Shown: positions 50,751-60,824 of the stretch, piece by piece | Layout of the letters: each line of letters begins with the position of its first letter | Numbering within the stretch: position 1 is the first letter of the stretch | NCBI RefSeq assembly: GCF_042648365.1 | Contig: NZ_JBHRXI010000016.1 | Span: forward strand, 310,001 to 374,000 | Length of the DNA: 64,000 nucleotides | Direction of reading: 5' to 3' | Origin: Lutimaribacter_A marinistellae | GTDB taxonomy: Bacteria > Pseudomonadota > Alphaproteobacteria > Rhodobacterales > Rhodobacteraceae | The notes under the pieces: generated by a model | What the model was told of the DNA's origin: nothing | What the model saw: the letters and a program-made list of their open reading frames with translations, nothing else | Database searches by the model: none | Translations under genes and position numbers: made by a program

Positions 50751-51170
50751 ATGCGCGTGATCTCTTCCCCTTCTTCCTCCGTCGCCGGCCGGGCAGGTGT
50801 GCCGGGGCCTCGGGGCTGGCCGCGCCCGCCGGCCTGTCTGACCGCGGCGCAGATCGGGCTTCCGCCCGAGGGCGCGCGGGTTGCGGTGGCGGGGCTGGTG
50901 ATCCTGCGGCAGCGGCCGGGAACGGCGAAGGGGGTGATCTTTCTGACGCTCGAGGACGAGACGGGCGTGGTGAACGTGATCGTCTGGAGGGCGATCTACG
51001 AGCGGTTCCGCCGGGCGGTGATCGCGGGGCGGATGCTGCGGGTGACGGGACGGGTGCAGCGCAGCCACGGGGTGACCCATGTGATCTCGGAGGAGATCGA
51101 GGACATTTCCGCCATGCTCGACCTGCTCGTGCAGGAGCGGGGCTTGGCGGGTGCGGGGGAAATGGGCTAG
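50751..51170 (+). pseudogene. C-terminal remnant of error-prone DNA polymerase DnaE2 (OB-fold only)
   Basis: 139 residues from the ATG at 50751. GARVAVAGLVILRQRPGTAKGVIFLTLEDETGVVNVIVW... matches the OB-fold tail of DnaE2/ImuC (usually ~1050-1100 residues); all polymerase domains are absent. The first ~30 residues (MRVISSPSSSVAGRAG) are not DnaE2-like. A LexA box sits immediately upstream, so the piece still has SOS-type control. It looks like a deletion joining the promoter/start of an SOS gene to the end of dnaE2. It is open and could be made as a small protein. Confidence 0.7.
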
Positions 51171-51211
51171 GTTTTCAGGCAGAACAATGACAAGCCCATC
51201 GAGGCCCGAGC

Positions 51212-51754
51212 ATGACATTTCTTCGCTTTTCCTGCTGCGCAGCCGCGCTGTGTGCTGTTCTGGGCTGTACCCCGGCGATGCCCGATCTGGACGCGCTGGC
51301 CGAACCGCAGGTGTCGCGGCTGGAACAGGCCGCACCGCCAGGGGCCGCGGCGGGCACCTGTTGGGGCAAGCATGTGACGCCGGGCATTTTCGAAACGGTC
51401 ACGGAGCAGGTGGTGTTGCAGCCGGCGGAGGTGCTGAGCGACGGCACGGTGGTGCGCCCGGCCAGCTACAAGACCGAGACCCGCCAGCGCATCGTGCGCG
51501 AGCGGCGTGAGACATGGTTCGAGACGCCATGCCCGGCGCAGATGACGCCGGAATTCGTGGCCTCGGTCCAGCGGGCGCTGGCCGCGCGGGGTTTGTACCG
51601 GGGCCATGTCAGTGGCGAGATGGATGCCCGCACCCGTGCCGCCGTGCGCCGCTTCCAGAAGCCCGAGGGGCTTGATTCGGGCATCTTGTCGCTCGCCTCG
51701 GCACGCAAGCTGGGGCTGGTGGCAATCGAGCTGGAGGAGAGCGAGGAGGGGTAA
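51212..51754 (+). CDS. Peptidoglycan-binding-domain lipoprotein
   Basis: 180 residues. Lipoprotein signal (CAVLGCTPA). Central part unrecognised (GTCWGKHVTPGIFETVTEQVVLQP). C-terminal PG_binding_1 domain: PEFVASVQRALAARGLYRGHVSGEMDARTRAAVRRFQ. Expected to sit in the envelope and touch peptidoglycan. Confidence 0.85.
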   Translation: MTFLRFSCCAAALCAVLGCTPAMPDLDALAEPQVSRLEQAAPPGAAAGTCWGKHVTPGIFETVTEQVVLQPAEVLSDGTVVRPASYKTETRQRIVRERRETWFETPCPAQMTPEFVASVQRALAARGLYRGHVSGEMDARTRAAVRRFQKPEGLDSGILSLASARKLGLVAIELEESEEG

Positions 51755-51764
51755 TCTCCTCCTC

Positions 51765-52457
51765 CTACCGTTTGAACAGGACCTTCAGTTCCTCTTCGCT
51801 AGGCGTCACCTGCCGCAGATCCGCGTGCAGGCCACGGCCCGCCTGAACGCCGGGGCGTTCGCGCATCGTTTCCAGCCAGCGGGTGAGGTTGGGCTTGTCC
51901 GATATGTCCTGCTCCTGCCGTTTCCACAGATGCGCCCAGGGCCAGATCGCCATGTCGGCGATGGAGTAGAAATCACCCGCGACAAAAGCGTTTTGCGCCA
52001 ATTGCCGGTCGAGCACGCCGTAGAGCCGGTTCACTTCGCGCTTGTAGCGGTCCTTGGCATAGGGGATGTCCTGCGGCGGGTCGAGCGCGGGTGCGTATTG
52101 CAGGAAGTGATGGGCCTGTCCCGCCATCGGGCCGACACCGCCCATCTGCCACATCAGCCATTGGTCGACCGCGATCCGGTCGCGCTCGGTCTCGCCGTAG
52201 AACAGGCCGGTTTTCCGCGCGAGGTAGATCAGGATCGCGCCGCTTTCAAAGATGGACACGGGCGCGCCGCCGGGGCCGTCGGGGTCAACGATGGCGGGCA
52301 TGCGATTGTTCGGTGCGATCTTGAGGAAGTCGGGCTCGAACTGGTCACCCTTGCGGATGTCCACGAGGTGGGTGGTGTATGGCAGGCCCATCTCTTCGAG
52401 CGCGATGGAGATTTTCCAGCCGTTCGGCGTGGGCCAGTAATAGAGGTCGATTGTCAT
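51765..52457 (-). CDS. Glutathione S-transferase (YfcG/Ure2p-like)
   Basis: 230 residues. Thioredoxin-like N-domain (DLYYWPTPNGWKISIALEEMG, with TPNGWK as in YfcG/Ure2-type enzymes), G-site IVDPDGPGGAPVSIFESGAIL and all-helical C-domain. The TPNGxK motif marks the nu-class disulfide-bond oxidoreductase GSTs, which have glutathione-disulfide reductase activity. Cytoplasmic. Confidence 0.9.
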   Translation of the reverse strand: MTIDLYYWPTPNGWKISIALEEMGLPYTTHLVDIRKGDQFEPDFLKIAPNNRMPAIVDPDGPGGAPVSIFESGAILIYLARKTGLFYGETERDRIAVDQWLMWQMGGVGPMAGQAHHFLQYAPALDPPQDIPYAKDRYKREVNRLYGVLDRQLAQNAFVAGDFYSIADMAIWPWAHLWKRQEQDISDKPNLTRWLETMRERPGVQAGRGLHADLRQVTPSEEELKVLFKR

Positions 52458-52481
52458 GGCAGGGTCCCTTTCGGGGACCGA

Positions 52482-53417
52482 TCATGACGCTTTGCTGGCG
52501 AAGGGCAAGGGCAGGTCGGGCCGCGGCAGCGCAAGAAGCCGTGACCAGCGCGGCGCGGGTGTCTCGGGCAGGCCGCGGCGCAGCGTGTCTAGGCAGATGC
52601 GGTCACGCTCGCGCAGGAGGACGTTGTAGAAGCCCAGCACGCCGGGCCGCATGTAGCTGGACCAATGGCAGATGCGATGCTGGGCCTCGGCCACCGGGTG
52701 GGCGAGGCGCGATATGTAGTCGAGCGTTCCGGGGCAGTCGAGTTGCAGCGTGACCGCGTTGGGCGCGTCGAGGCCCAGCCCGATTGCCCGGTCGCCGCGC
52801 CGGGGCGGGGCGATGATACGTTCGAACAGGAAGTCGAACAGGTCGTTTTCGCGGCTGGTGATGTTGATGAACTCGGCCCGTTGTCCGGCAGGCGTGGCGA
52901 GCGCGGCGCGGGTGCGGGCGCGATAGGCGGCGCCGGTCAGCGAGACGATCCGGTCGAGACCGCCATCCGGCAGGTGGTGGAGCGCCTCGAGCGCAACCTC
53001 GATTCCCATGGAATGGCCAAGGAAATGCACCGGCCTGTCCGGGTTGAGGCGGCGCAGCGTGCGGATCATTTCGGCCAGCATGCGGCCTGCCTCGACCGCG
53101 CGGCGCTGGGCTTGCCAGAGCGCGCCGCGCGCGTCCCAGCCAAAGGCGATGGCCAGCCCCTCGTCGGGCTTGTCGCCGCCGAAACCAAGCGCGCGCGGCC
53201 AGCTGGGGGCCACCCATGGCATGGGCCGGGGGCTGAGCGAGAGCATGTGATCGTGCGGGCAATGTTCGGCGGAGCCGGGGCGATACTTGAAGCCGTGGGT
53301 CATGATGATGACCGGGCCGGGCGCGTTGCGCGTCTGGCGCAGCACGCCGTGAAGTGGTCGGGGAGAGTCGTGCAGCCGTGCAGCCTGTCCCGTCACGTTC
53401 ACCCTGATCACTGGCAT
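52482..53417 (-). CDS. Alpha/beta hydrolase
   Basis: 311 residues. Strand VIIMTHGFKYRPG (oxyanion HGF) and nucleophile elbow VHFLGHSMGIEVALEAL (GHSMG). The protein has an insertion with many Cys/His-free segments; a catalytic Asp/His cannot be placed with certainty. No signal peptide. Possibly an esterase acting on exported or internal lipid; unassigned. Confidence 0.8.
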   Translation of the reverse strand: MPVIRVNVTGQAARLHDSPRPLHGVLRQTRNAPGPVIIMTHGFKYRPGSAEHCPHDHMLSLSPRPMPWVAPSWPRALGFGGDKPDEGLAIAFGWDARGALWQAQRRAVEAGRMLAEMIRTLRRLNPDRPVHFLGHSMGIEVALEALHHLPDGGLDRIVSLTGAAYRARTRAALATPAGQRAEFINITSRENDLFDFLFERIIAPPRRGDRAIGLGLDAPNAVTLQLDCPGTLDYISRLAHPVAEAQHRICHWSSYMRPGVLGFYNVLLRERDRICLDTLRRGLPETPAPRWSRLLALPRPDLPLPFASKAS

Positions 53418-53603
53418 TGTCTTGCCCCGTCCCAGATGTTGTGTGCTGCCCTTCCCACGACGCTATGACGGGGCGATGAAGGAAAGGTAACGGGGGGGTG
53501 ACGATGCCGTTGCGCGGCAGGGTTGCGGATGGGACGTTGCGCCGGGGATACGGTTTGTGGCGCGTGGCGGGCCGAAAAGGCGCGCCAGAAGATGCGGAGT
53601 CGC

Positions 53604-53632
53604 TTGACGGCGCAAGCGGGGAGGCGTATGCG
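53604..53632 (+). promoter_or_regulatory. metZ promoter (sigma-70 type)
   Basis: TTGACG (53604-53609), 17-bp spacer, TATGCG (53627-53632). A start near 53640 would put the riboswitch at the very 5' end of the RNA. Confidence 0.65.
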
Positions 53633-53643
53633 CCGGAACAGGA

Positions 53644-53700
53644 ACCACGTGGCGATTTGTTACCGGATTGCGGGCCACGCTAAACAACTCCGCTAAAAGG
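53644..53700 (+). promoter_or_regulatory. SAM-II riboswitch
   Basis: CGTGGCGATTTGTTACCGG, then ATTGCGGGCCACGCTAAAC and ending GCTAAAAGG: the P1 pair GTGGC/GCCAC, the GATTTG and CTAAA...GCTAAA conserved blocks and the pseudoknot layout are those of SAM-II, which controls met genes in alphaproteobacteria. High SAM would repress metZ. Confidence 0.9.
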
Positions 53701-53708
53701 TCAGGATG

Positions 53709-53745
53709 AAAGCCCCCTTTCGCTTGACCGCGTCGGGGGCTTTTT
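53709..53745 (+). terminator. Intrinsic terminator behind the riboswitch
   Basis: AAAGCCCCC (53709-53717) pairs with GGGGGCTTT (53735-53743), then further T. It lies before the metZ ATG, so SAM could act by attenuation rather than only by hiding the ribosome site. Confidence 0.75.
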
Positions 53746-53802
53746 CGTTGCCCCTCAACCTCTAAGAGCCCCCGGGTTCCGGGGCGGGAAAGGACCGGAC
53801 GG

Positions 53803-54990
53803 ATGAGCGAGGACTGGAACGAGCGCACCAAGGCGGTGCATGGCGGTGTTCGCCGCAGCCAGTATGGCGAGGTGAGCGAGGCGATCTTCCTTACGCAAGG
53901 TTTTGTCTATGACAGCGCCGAGGCCGCCGAGGCGCGGTTCATCGAGGCGGGCGATGACGAGTTCATCTATGCGCGCTACGGCAACCCCACGGTGCGCATG
54001 TTCGAAGAGCGGATCGCCGCGCTGGAAGGTTGCGAGGACGGGTTCGCGACGGCCAGCGGCATGGCCGCGGTCAATGGCGCGCTGGTGTCGATGCTCAAGG
54101 CGGGCGATCACGTGGTGTCGTCGCGCGCGCTGTTCGGCTCGTGTCTGTACATTCTCGAGAACATCCTGACGCGCTATGGCGTCGAGGTGACGTTCGTGGA
54201 CGGCACCGACCTTGAGCAGTGGCGCGACGCGATCCGGCCCGAGACCAAAGCGGTGTTCTTCGAGTCGCTCTCGAACCCGACGCTGGAGGTGATCGACATC
54301 GCCGCCGTGGCCGAACTGGCGCACGCGGTGGGTGCGCTGGTGGTGGTCGACAATGTCTTTGCCACGCCGGTCTTTTCCCGCGCGGCGGAACTGGGCGCGG
54401 ATGTCATCATCTATTCGGCGACCAAGCATATCGACGGGCAGGGCCGTGCGCTGGGTGGCGTGATCCTTGGCAGCCGCGACTTCATCCGCGGCACGGTCGA
54501 GCCCTACATGAAGCATACCGGCGGTGCGCTGAGCCCGTTCAGCGCTTGGATCCTGCTCAAGGGGCTGGAAACCATGCCGTTGCGCGTGCGGGCGCAGGCC
54601 GATACCGCGCAGGCCATTGCCGAGGCGCTGGACGGTCATCAGGCGCTGGCGCGGGTGCTTTATCCGGGACTGAAGGATCACGCGCAGCACGATCTTGTGC
54701 AGACGCAGATGGGCGGGCGCGGCGGCACGGTCCTGTCGCTGGACCTCAAGGGCGGCAAGGACGCGGCGTTCCGCTTTCTCAACGCGATGAGCATCCCGGT
54801 GATCTCGAACAACCTGGGCGATGCGAAATCCATCGCCACTCATCCGGCCACCACGACGCATCAGCGGCTGTCGGACGCGCAGAAGGATGCGCTGGGCATC
54901 ACGCCGGGGTTGGTTCGGTTCTCGGTCGGGCTGGAGGATGCGGGCGACCTGATCGCCGATCTGACCCGTGCGCTGGAGACGGCGGGATGA
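53803..54990 (+). CDS. metZ: O-succinylhomoserine sulfhydrylase MetZ
   Basis: 395 residues, PLP-dependent Cys/Met metabolism family. PLP-binding region around SATKHIDGQGRALGG (Schiff-base Lys), VVDNVFATPVF, and C-terminal ATHPATTTHQRL. Makes homocysteine from O-succinylhomoserine and sulfide. The SAM-II leader fits methionine regulation and sets it apart from cystathionine enzymes. Followed by a GNAT gene with a 4-bp overlap. Confidence 0.93.
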   Translation: MSEDWNERTKAVHGGVRRSQYGEVSEAIFLTQGFVYDSAEAAEARFIEAGDDEFIYARYGNPTVRMFEERIAALEGCEDGFATASGMAAVNGALVSMLKAGDHVVSSRALFGSCLYILENILTRYGVEVTFVDGTDLEQWRDAIRPETKAVFFESLSNPTLEVIDIAAVAELAHAVGALVVVDNVFATPVFSRAAELGADVIIYSATKHIDGQGRALGGVILGSRDFIRGTVEPYMKHTGGALSPFSAWILLKGLETMPLRVRAQADTAQAIAEALDGHQALARVLYPGLKDHAQHDLVQTQMGGRGGTVLSLDLKGGKDAAFRFLNAMSIPVISNNLGDAKSIATHPATTTHQRLSDAQKDALGITPGLVRFSVGLEDAGDLIADLTRALETAG

Positions 54991-55475
54991 CGGATGTCCT
55001 GATCCGCGGGCTGCGGGCGGGCGAGGCGGATGCGCTGGGCCTGCTGTTTCACCGTGCCGTTCGCGAAGGCGCGGCGCCGGCCTATAGCCCCGAACAGCGC
55101 GCCGCATGGAGCCCCCAGCCGCCTGCGGGCCCGGACTGGGCCGCGCGGTTGGAGCGGGAGGTGACGCTGGTGGCAGAGGCCGACGGTATTCCCGTGGGAT
55201 TCATGTCGCTGGAGCCTGAAACCGGGTATCTCGACCTTGCGTTCGTTCTGCCGGAGTGGCGCGGGCAGGGGGTTGCCGGGCGGTTGCTGGCCGTTCTGGA
55301 AAACCGCGCCCGCGCGCTGGGGTTGGGGGCGCTTTCCACGCAGGCAAGCGCCCTTGCGCGCCCGTTCCTGCTCCGTAACGGATGGCAGGACGGGCCACTC
55401 CAGGAGGTGGTTAGGGGTGGTGTCACTTTGCACAATTACGGCATGAGCAGGGTGCTGGTGCGGGCCTGCGCCTGA
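54987..55475 (+). CDS. GNAT-family N-acetyltransferase
   Basis: 162 residues from the ATG at 54987, overlapping the metZ stop (ATGA). Acetyl-CoA loop LDLAFVLPEWRGQGVAGRLLAVLENRA (Q/RxxGxG/A = RGQGVAG). C-terminal substrate part (LSTQASALARPFLLRNGW) is common in GNATs. Substrate unknown; coupling to metZ may mean it modifies a sulfur amino acid or related amine (weak inference). Confidence 0.87.
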   Translation: MTDVLIRGLRAGEADALGLLFHRAVREGAAPAYSPEQRAAWSPQPPAGPDWAARLEREVTLVAEADGIPVGFMSLEPETGYLDLAFVLPEWRGQGVAGRLLAVLENRARALGLGALSTQASALARPFLLRNGWQDGPLQEVVRGGVTLHNYGMSRVLVRACA

Positions 55476-55668
55476 ACGGCCGGCACCTTTACGGGGCGCT
55501 GCGGCGTGCTTATGTCTTTGTCATGTGCAGGTCGCATTCGCCTGCAAGACGGCGGAAAATCGCAGAAAATTTCGATCCGGTGCTTTATGCGGTTCGTATA
55601 GGGGACAAGATGACGGAAAAGCTCCGACCCGCCGCACCGCAGCGGTCACCAGAGAGGGACACGCGCCG

Positions 55669-56772
<1,104 letters not shown>

Positions 56773-56976
56773 TTGCGCGTTTCGGGCGTTTTTGCCGCAT
56801 TGCGGCAAAAAATGCTGCGCATGCGGGATTTCTCGTCTATGTTGGTGTGGACACCAGATCTGCGCCCTTTGCCGGTGCGCGAAGGGCAAGGGCGCCGGTC
56901 GGGCGCGGGACATGGCCGTTTCGCCATCGCCTCGCTGCCGGTGAGCGACAGTTTGCCCCTGGAGGAGCACCAGACG

Positions 56977-57663
56977 ATGACATTCATGCCCAACCCGTTC
57001 GAATTCCAAGCGGCCGCCATGCGGTTTGCCGGTTACGTGACGGCGAACAACCTGCGGATCATGCAGATCCTTGCCAATTCGGCAGTGCATGCGCCGCTGA
57101 TGCAGGCCCATGCGCTGCATCTTGCCGCCATGCGGCCTACCAACACACAGGTAAAGAGCAGGGTCGAGCCTGCTGCGAAACCGGCGCGCAAGGCTCCGGC
57201 CCGGCGTGCGGCCGCGGCCAAGCCCGTTGCGAAGCCCGCAGCCAAACCCGTTGCCAAGCCTGTCGTCAAGGCGGTCGCCGAAGCCTCGGCACAGCCCGCC
57301 AAGGCAGACGCGCCCGCAGCGCCCAAGGTGGCAGAAGCGAAGGTCGTGACAGCCAAGGCCGCCGCCGCTGCACCCAAACCGGTGCCAGCGGCGGCAAAAC
57401 CGGTCGAGGCGAAAGCCGTGGCGACTCCGGCAGCCAAACCGGCGGCGGAAAAGCCCGAAGCCAAGGCCAAGACGGCCCCTTCGGCGGCGAGCAAACCGAA
57501 AACGACCCGCCGTGCGCCTGCCACGCGTCGACGCAGCCCGGCCAAGGCCGCAACTCCTGCGACCGAAGGTGCCGATACGGCGGCGCGCAGCCCCCGGCGG
57601 CGGACGCGTGCGCCCTCGACCCCGCCGAAGATGCCAGGCGGAACGGAGACCGGCGACAGCTGA
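56977..57663 (+). CDS. Ala/Lys/Pro-rich histone H1-like protein
   Basis: 228 residues from the ATG at 56977 behind GGAGGAG. Residues 1-55 are a helical, phasin-like part (PFEFQAAAMRFAGYVTANNLRIMQILANSA). Residues 60-228 are low-complexity PAKKA-type repeats (KPVAKPAAKPVAKPV), ending in Arg clusters (RRRTRAPS). The strongly basic tail suggests DNA or granule binding; alternatives are a polyhydroxyalkanoate granule protein or nucleoid protein. Base composition differs from its neighbours. Confidence 0.75.
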   Translation: MTFMPNPFEFQAAAMRFAGYVTANNLRIMQILANSAVHAPLMQAHALHLAAMRPTNTQVKSRVEPAAKPARKAPARRAAAAKPVAKPAAKPVAKPVVKAVAEASAQPAKADAPAAPKVAEAKVVTAKAAAAAPKPVPAAAKPVEAKAVATPAAKPAAEKPEAKAKTAPSAASKPKTTRRAPATRRRSPAKAATPATEGADTAARSPRRRTRAPSTPPKMPGGTETGDS

Positions 57664-57723
57664 CCCGTGGTCCGCGGTGCGTGGCCTTGACAGCCACGCG
57701 CGGGCGCGCCAACGCTGCGCCTG

Positions 57724-59172
57724 ATGTTTGATCCGCGACCAGTTCTTTACGTGATCGGCCTGCTGGTCGCCCTGCTGGGCGCCAGCATGATCGTCCCGCT
57801 CGTGGCGGACCTGATCGAGGGGCGCGGCCATTGGCCGGCCTTTTTCATGAGCGCCGTCTTTACCGTCCTGGTGGGGGGCGCAGTCGCACTGAGCACGGCA
57901 AATGGCGTGCGCGAAGGGCTGACGATCCAGCAGACATTCCTGTTGACGACGATGGTCTGGGTGGCGCTGCCGATATTTGGCGCGCTGCCTTTCATGCTGG
58001 GCGCTACCGAGCTCGATTTCACCGATGCGATGTTCGAGGCGATGTCGGGCCTGACGACGACCGGCTCGACCGTGTTATCAGGGCTCGACGACATGCCGCG
58101 TGGCCTGTTGCTGTGGCGCGGGTTGCTGCAATGGCTGGGCGGGATCGGCATTGTCGTCGTGGCCATGGCCTTTCTGCCCGAGCTGCGCGTGGGCGGCATG
58201 CAGATCTTCCGCTCGGAGGGGTTCGACACGATGGGCAAGATCCTGCCCCGTGCGCGAGAGATCGCGGGGCGGATCTTTCTGGTCTATGTCGTCATCAGCG
58301 GTACCTGCCTGCTGGTTTACGCGGCACTCGGCATGAACTTTTTCGACGCGCTGGTGCATTCGATGACGACGGTCGCCACCGGAGGCTTTGCCAATTACGA
58401 CGCCTCTTTCGGCGCATTCTCGGGCCCGATCGAGTATGCCGCGGCGCTGTTCATGATCCTCTCGGCGCTGCCTTTCGTGCGCTACGTGCAGCTTATCAAC
58501 GGGCAGTCGCGACCGCTTTTGCGCGATTCGCAGGTTCATGTCTTTCTGTTGGTCGTCGGGCTGCTGGTCGTGCTGTCCACGATCGCGCTGGTCTACCTGT
58601 TCCCGCGATCCTGGGAGCAGGCCTTCCGCGAGGCGTTCTTCAACATCACCTCGATCATCTCGGGGACCGGCTATGCCAGCACGGACTACATGCAGTGGGG
58701 CGGATTTTTCGTCACATTGTTCTTTTTCATCGGGCTGATCGGTGGCTGCGCGGGCTCGACCGCCTGTTCGATCAAGATCTTCCGGTACCAGCTTCTATTC
58801 GCGTCGGTCCGCGCGCAGTTGCAGCGCATCCAGTCGCCGCATGGCGTGTTCCTGCCGCGTTACCAGGGCCGGCCTGTCGGGCCTGACGTCCTGAACTCGG
58901 TCATGGTGTTCTTCGTCTTTTTCGTGGTGACGATGGGTGTGCTGTCCTGGGCGCTGGCGCTTACCGGGCTCGACTTCATCACCGCGGTGTCGGGCGCGGC
59001 GACGGCGATTGCGAATGTGGGGCCGGGGCTGGGCAGCGAGATCGGCCCGGCGGGCAATTTCGGTGGCCTGAATGACGCCGCCAAGTGGATTCTGACCGTG
59101 GGCATGCTGATCGGCCGGCTGGAACTGATGGCCGTCTACGTTCTGTTTACCGTTCAATTCTGGAGAGCCTGA
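57724..59172 (+). CDS. TrkH-family potassium uptake protein
   Basis: 482 residues with many membrane helices and the four selectivity-filter-like loops: LTTTGSTVLSG, MTTVATGGFAN, GTGYASTDY and IANVGPGLG, the TTG/ATGG/GTGYAS series of TrkH. Channel subunit for K+ uptake, normally with cytoplasmic TrkA, which is not adjacent. Overlaps the next gene by one base (TGATG). Confidence 0.9.
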   Translation: MFDPRPVLYVIGLLVALLGASMIVPLVADLIEGRGHWPAFFMSAVFTVLVGGAVALSTANGVREGLTIQQTFLLTTMVWVALPIFGALPFMLGATELDFTDAMFEAMSGLTTTGSTVLSGLDDMPRGLLLWRGLLQWLGGIGIVVVAMAFLPELRVGGMQIFRSEGFDTMGKILPRAREIAGRIFLVYVVISGTCLLVYAALGMNFFDALVHSMTTVATGGFANYDASFGAFSGPIEYAAALFMILSALPFVRYVQLINGQSRPLLRDSQVHVFLLVVGLLVVLSTIALVYLFPRSWEQAFREAFFNITSIISGTGYASTDYMQWGGFFVTLFFFIGLIGGCAGSTACSIKIFRYQLLFASVRAQLQRIQSPHGVFLPRYQGRPVGPDVLNSVMVFFVFFVVTMGVLSWALALTGLDFITAVSGAATAIANVGPGLGSEIGPAGNFGGLNDAAKWILTVGMLIGRLELMAVYVLFTVQFWRA

Positions 59173-60767
59173 TGCAAGACCTGCCCCGAAAGCCGCTGGG
59201 CGCGCAACTATCCCACATGCTTCGCGACCGTGGGGTCGAGGTGATTTTCGGCATTCCCGGGGTGCATAATCAGGAGATGTATCGCGGTATCGAGGAGGCG
59301 GGCGTCACCCATGTTCTGGCGCGGCACGAGCAGGGGGCCGGGTTCATGGCCGACGGCTATGCGCGTGCGACCGGTCAGCCGGGGGTGGCCTATGTGATCA
59401 CCGGGCCGGGCCTGTGCAACATCATGACCCCGATGGGGCAGGCCTATTCGGATTCCGTGCCGATGCTGGTGATCTCGTCCTGCCTGGACGAGGTGGCCGC
59501 GCGGCGCGGGCAGCTGCACCAGATGCGGGACCAAGTGGGCGCGGCGGCGACCGTCTGCGACTGGTCCGAGGAAGCGCGTAACGCACAGGCGGCCTATGCG
59601 CTGGTCGAGCGCGCCTTTGACGAGTTCGAGACCGCGCGCCCCAGGCCCAAGCACATCACCGTGCCGATTGCCGCGCTGGAGGCCGAGGCCACGGCCGCGC
59701 CCTTCCCGAACCAGCCGGCCTTGCGGCTGCGCTCGGGCGCGCCGGATATCGCGCCTGTCCTGTCGATGCTGAACCTTGCGCGTCGGCCGCTGTTCATCCT
59801 TGGCGGCGGGGCACGGTCGAACCTGTGGCGGCAGATCGTGGCCCAGACGGGCGCCGCGGTCTTTACCACCTATGCCGGTCGCGGGCTGGTCGGCGCGAAC
59901 TATGCGCTGGATTTCGGGGCAACGCTGGCGCGACCGGGCAGCGCCGAGGTGATCGCCTCGGCCGATCTGGTGATCGCGGTCGGGACAGAGTTGGCCGAGG
60001 TCGACCTGTGGCGGGATAAGCTGGGGCACCAGGCGCCGCTGATCCGTGTGGACCTGGACCCGGAGGTTCTGGCCGACGAACATCGGGCGCTGATCAAGTT
60101 GCAGGCAGAGGCCGAGAGTTTCGCACGTGCGCTGTGGGAGGCGACCGAGGATGCCACACCCGCGACCGGTTGGGACGCGGCGGAGGTATCGGCGGCGCGG
60201 AGGCGCTGGCGGGCCGAGGTGGAGGCCGAACGCCCCGGCATCCTGCCCGTGGCCGATGCGCTGCGTGATGCGTTGCCCAAGGACACGATGATCTACTCTG
60301 ACATGACGCAATTCGCCTATGCCGCCAAGGAGGTCTGGCCGATGCATTACCCGCATCACTGGCACCATCCCACCGGGTTCGGCACGCTGGGCTATGCGCT
60401 GCCTGCCGGGATTGGCGGGGCGGTTGCGCGTCAGGGCCAGCCGACGGCGGTGATCATCGGGGATTACGGGTTCCATTACACCATGGCCGAGCTTGGCGTG
60501 GCGGTCGAACTGGGTTTGCCGCTGCCGATCATCCTGTGGGACAATGGCAAGCTGAAGGAGATCGAGGAGAGCATGGTGGGCGCGCAGATCGCGCCCAATG
60601 CGGTGGTCGCGCGCAACCCCGATTTCTGTAGGCTGGCCGAGGCGTTCGGCGCGCGTGCTTCACGGCCGGCGAGCCTGTCCGAGATGCAGGCGGCAGTGAC
60701 ATCGGCGCTGGCTGCGGACGGGCCAACACTGATCCATGTGACCCCCGAGATCGTCACGGGGGCGTGA
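59172..60767 (+). CDS. Thiamine-diphosphate enzyme, AruI/acetolactate-synthase-like
   Basis: 531 residues from the ATG at 59172. ThDP domain start LSHMLRDRGVEVIFGIPGVHNQEMYRGIEEAGVTHVLARHEQGAGFMADGYARATG (catalytic Glu in HEQGAGF), middle domain RPLFILGGGARSN, and the ThDP-Mg motif region GDYGFHYTMAELGVAVELGLPLPIILWDNGKL. The tail resembles AruI (5-guanidino-2-oxopentanoate decarboxylase of arginine transaminase breakdown) more than true acetolactate synthase; no ilv regulatory subunit is near. Confidence 0.85.
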   Translation: MQDLPRKPLGAQLSHMLRDRGVEVIFGIPGVHNQEMYRGIEEAGVTHVLARHEQGAGFMADGYARATGQPGVAYVITGPGLCNIMTPMGQAYSDSVPMLVISSCLDEVAARRGQLHQMRDQVGAAATVCDWSEEARNAQAAYALVERAFDEFETARPRPKHITVPIAALEAEATAAPFPNQPALRLRSGAPDIAPVLSMLNLARRPLFILGGGARSNLWRQIVAQTGAAVFTTYAGRGLVGANYALDFGATLARPGSAEVIASADLVIAVGTELAEVDLWRDKLGHQAPLIRVDLDPEVLADEHRALIKLQAEAESFARALWEATEDATPATGWDAAEVSAARRRWRAEVEAERPGILPVADALRDALPKDTMIYSDMTQFAYAAKEVWPMHYPHHWHHPTGFGTLGYALPAGIGGAVARQGQPTAVIIGDYGFHYTMAELGVAVELGLPLPIILWDNGKLKEIEESMVGAQIAPNAVVARNPDFCRLAEAFGARASRPASLSEMQAAVTSALAADGPTLIHVTPEIVTGA

Positions 60768-60824
60768 TCCGCCTCTCTGTCCTGCCGTGCTAGGCTTTGT
60801 GCGGCTGGACCAGGGGAGGGGTGA

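Larger units (their letters stand above)
53418..53802 (+). other. 385-bp regulatory leader of metZ
   Basis: 53418-53600 shows nothing recognisable. The rest holds a promoter, a SAM-II riboswitch and a terminator, listed separately. Confidence 0.8.

Noticed and set aside
53498..53683. 61-codon frame before metZ
   Set aside because: Overlaps the promoter and riboswitch and has no protein-like features.
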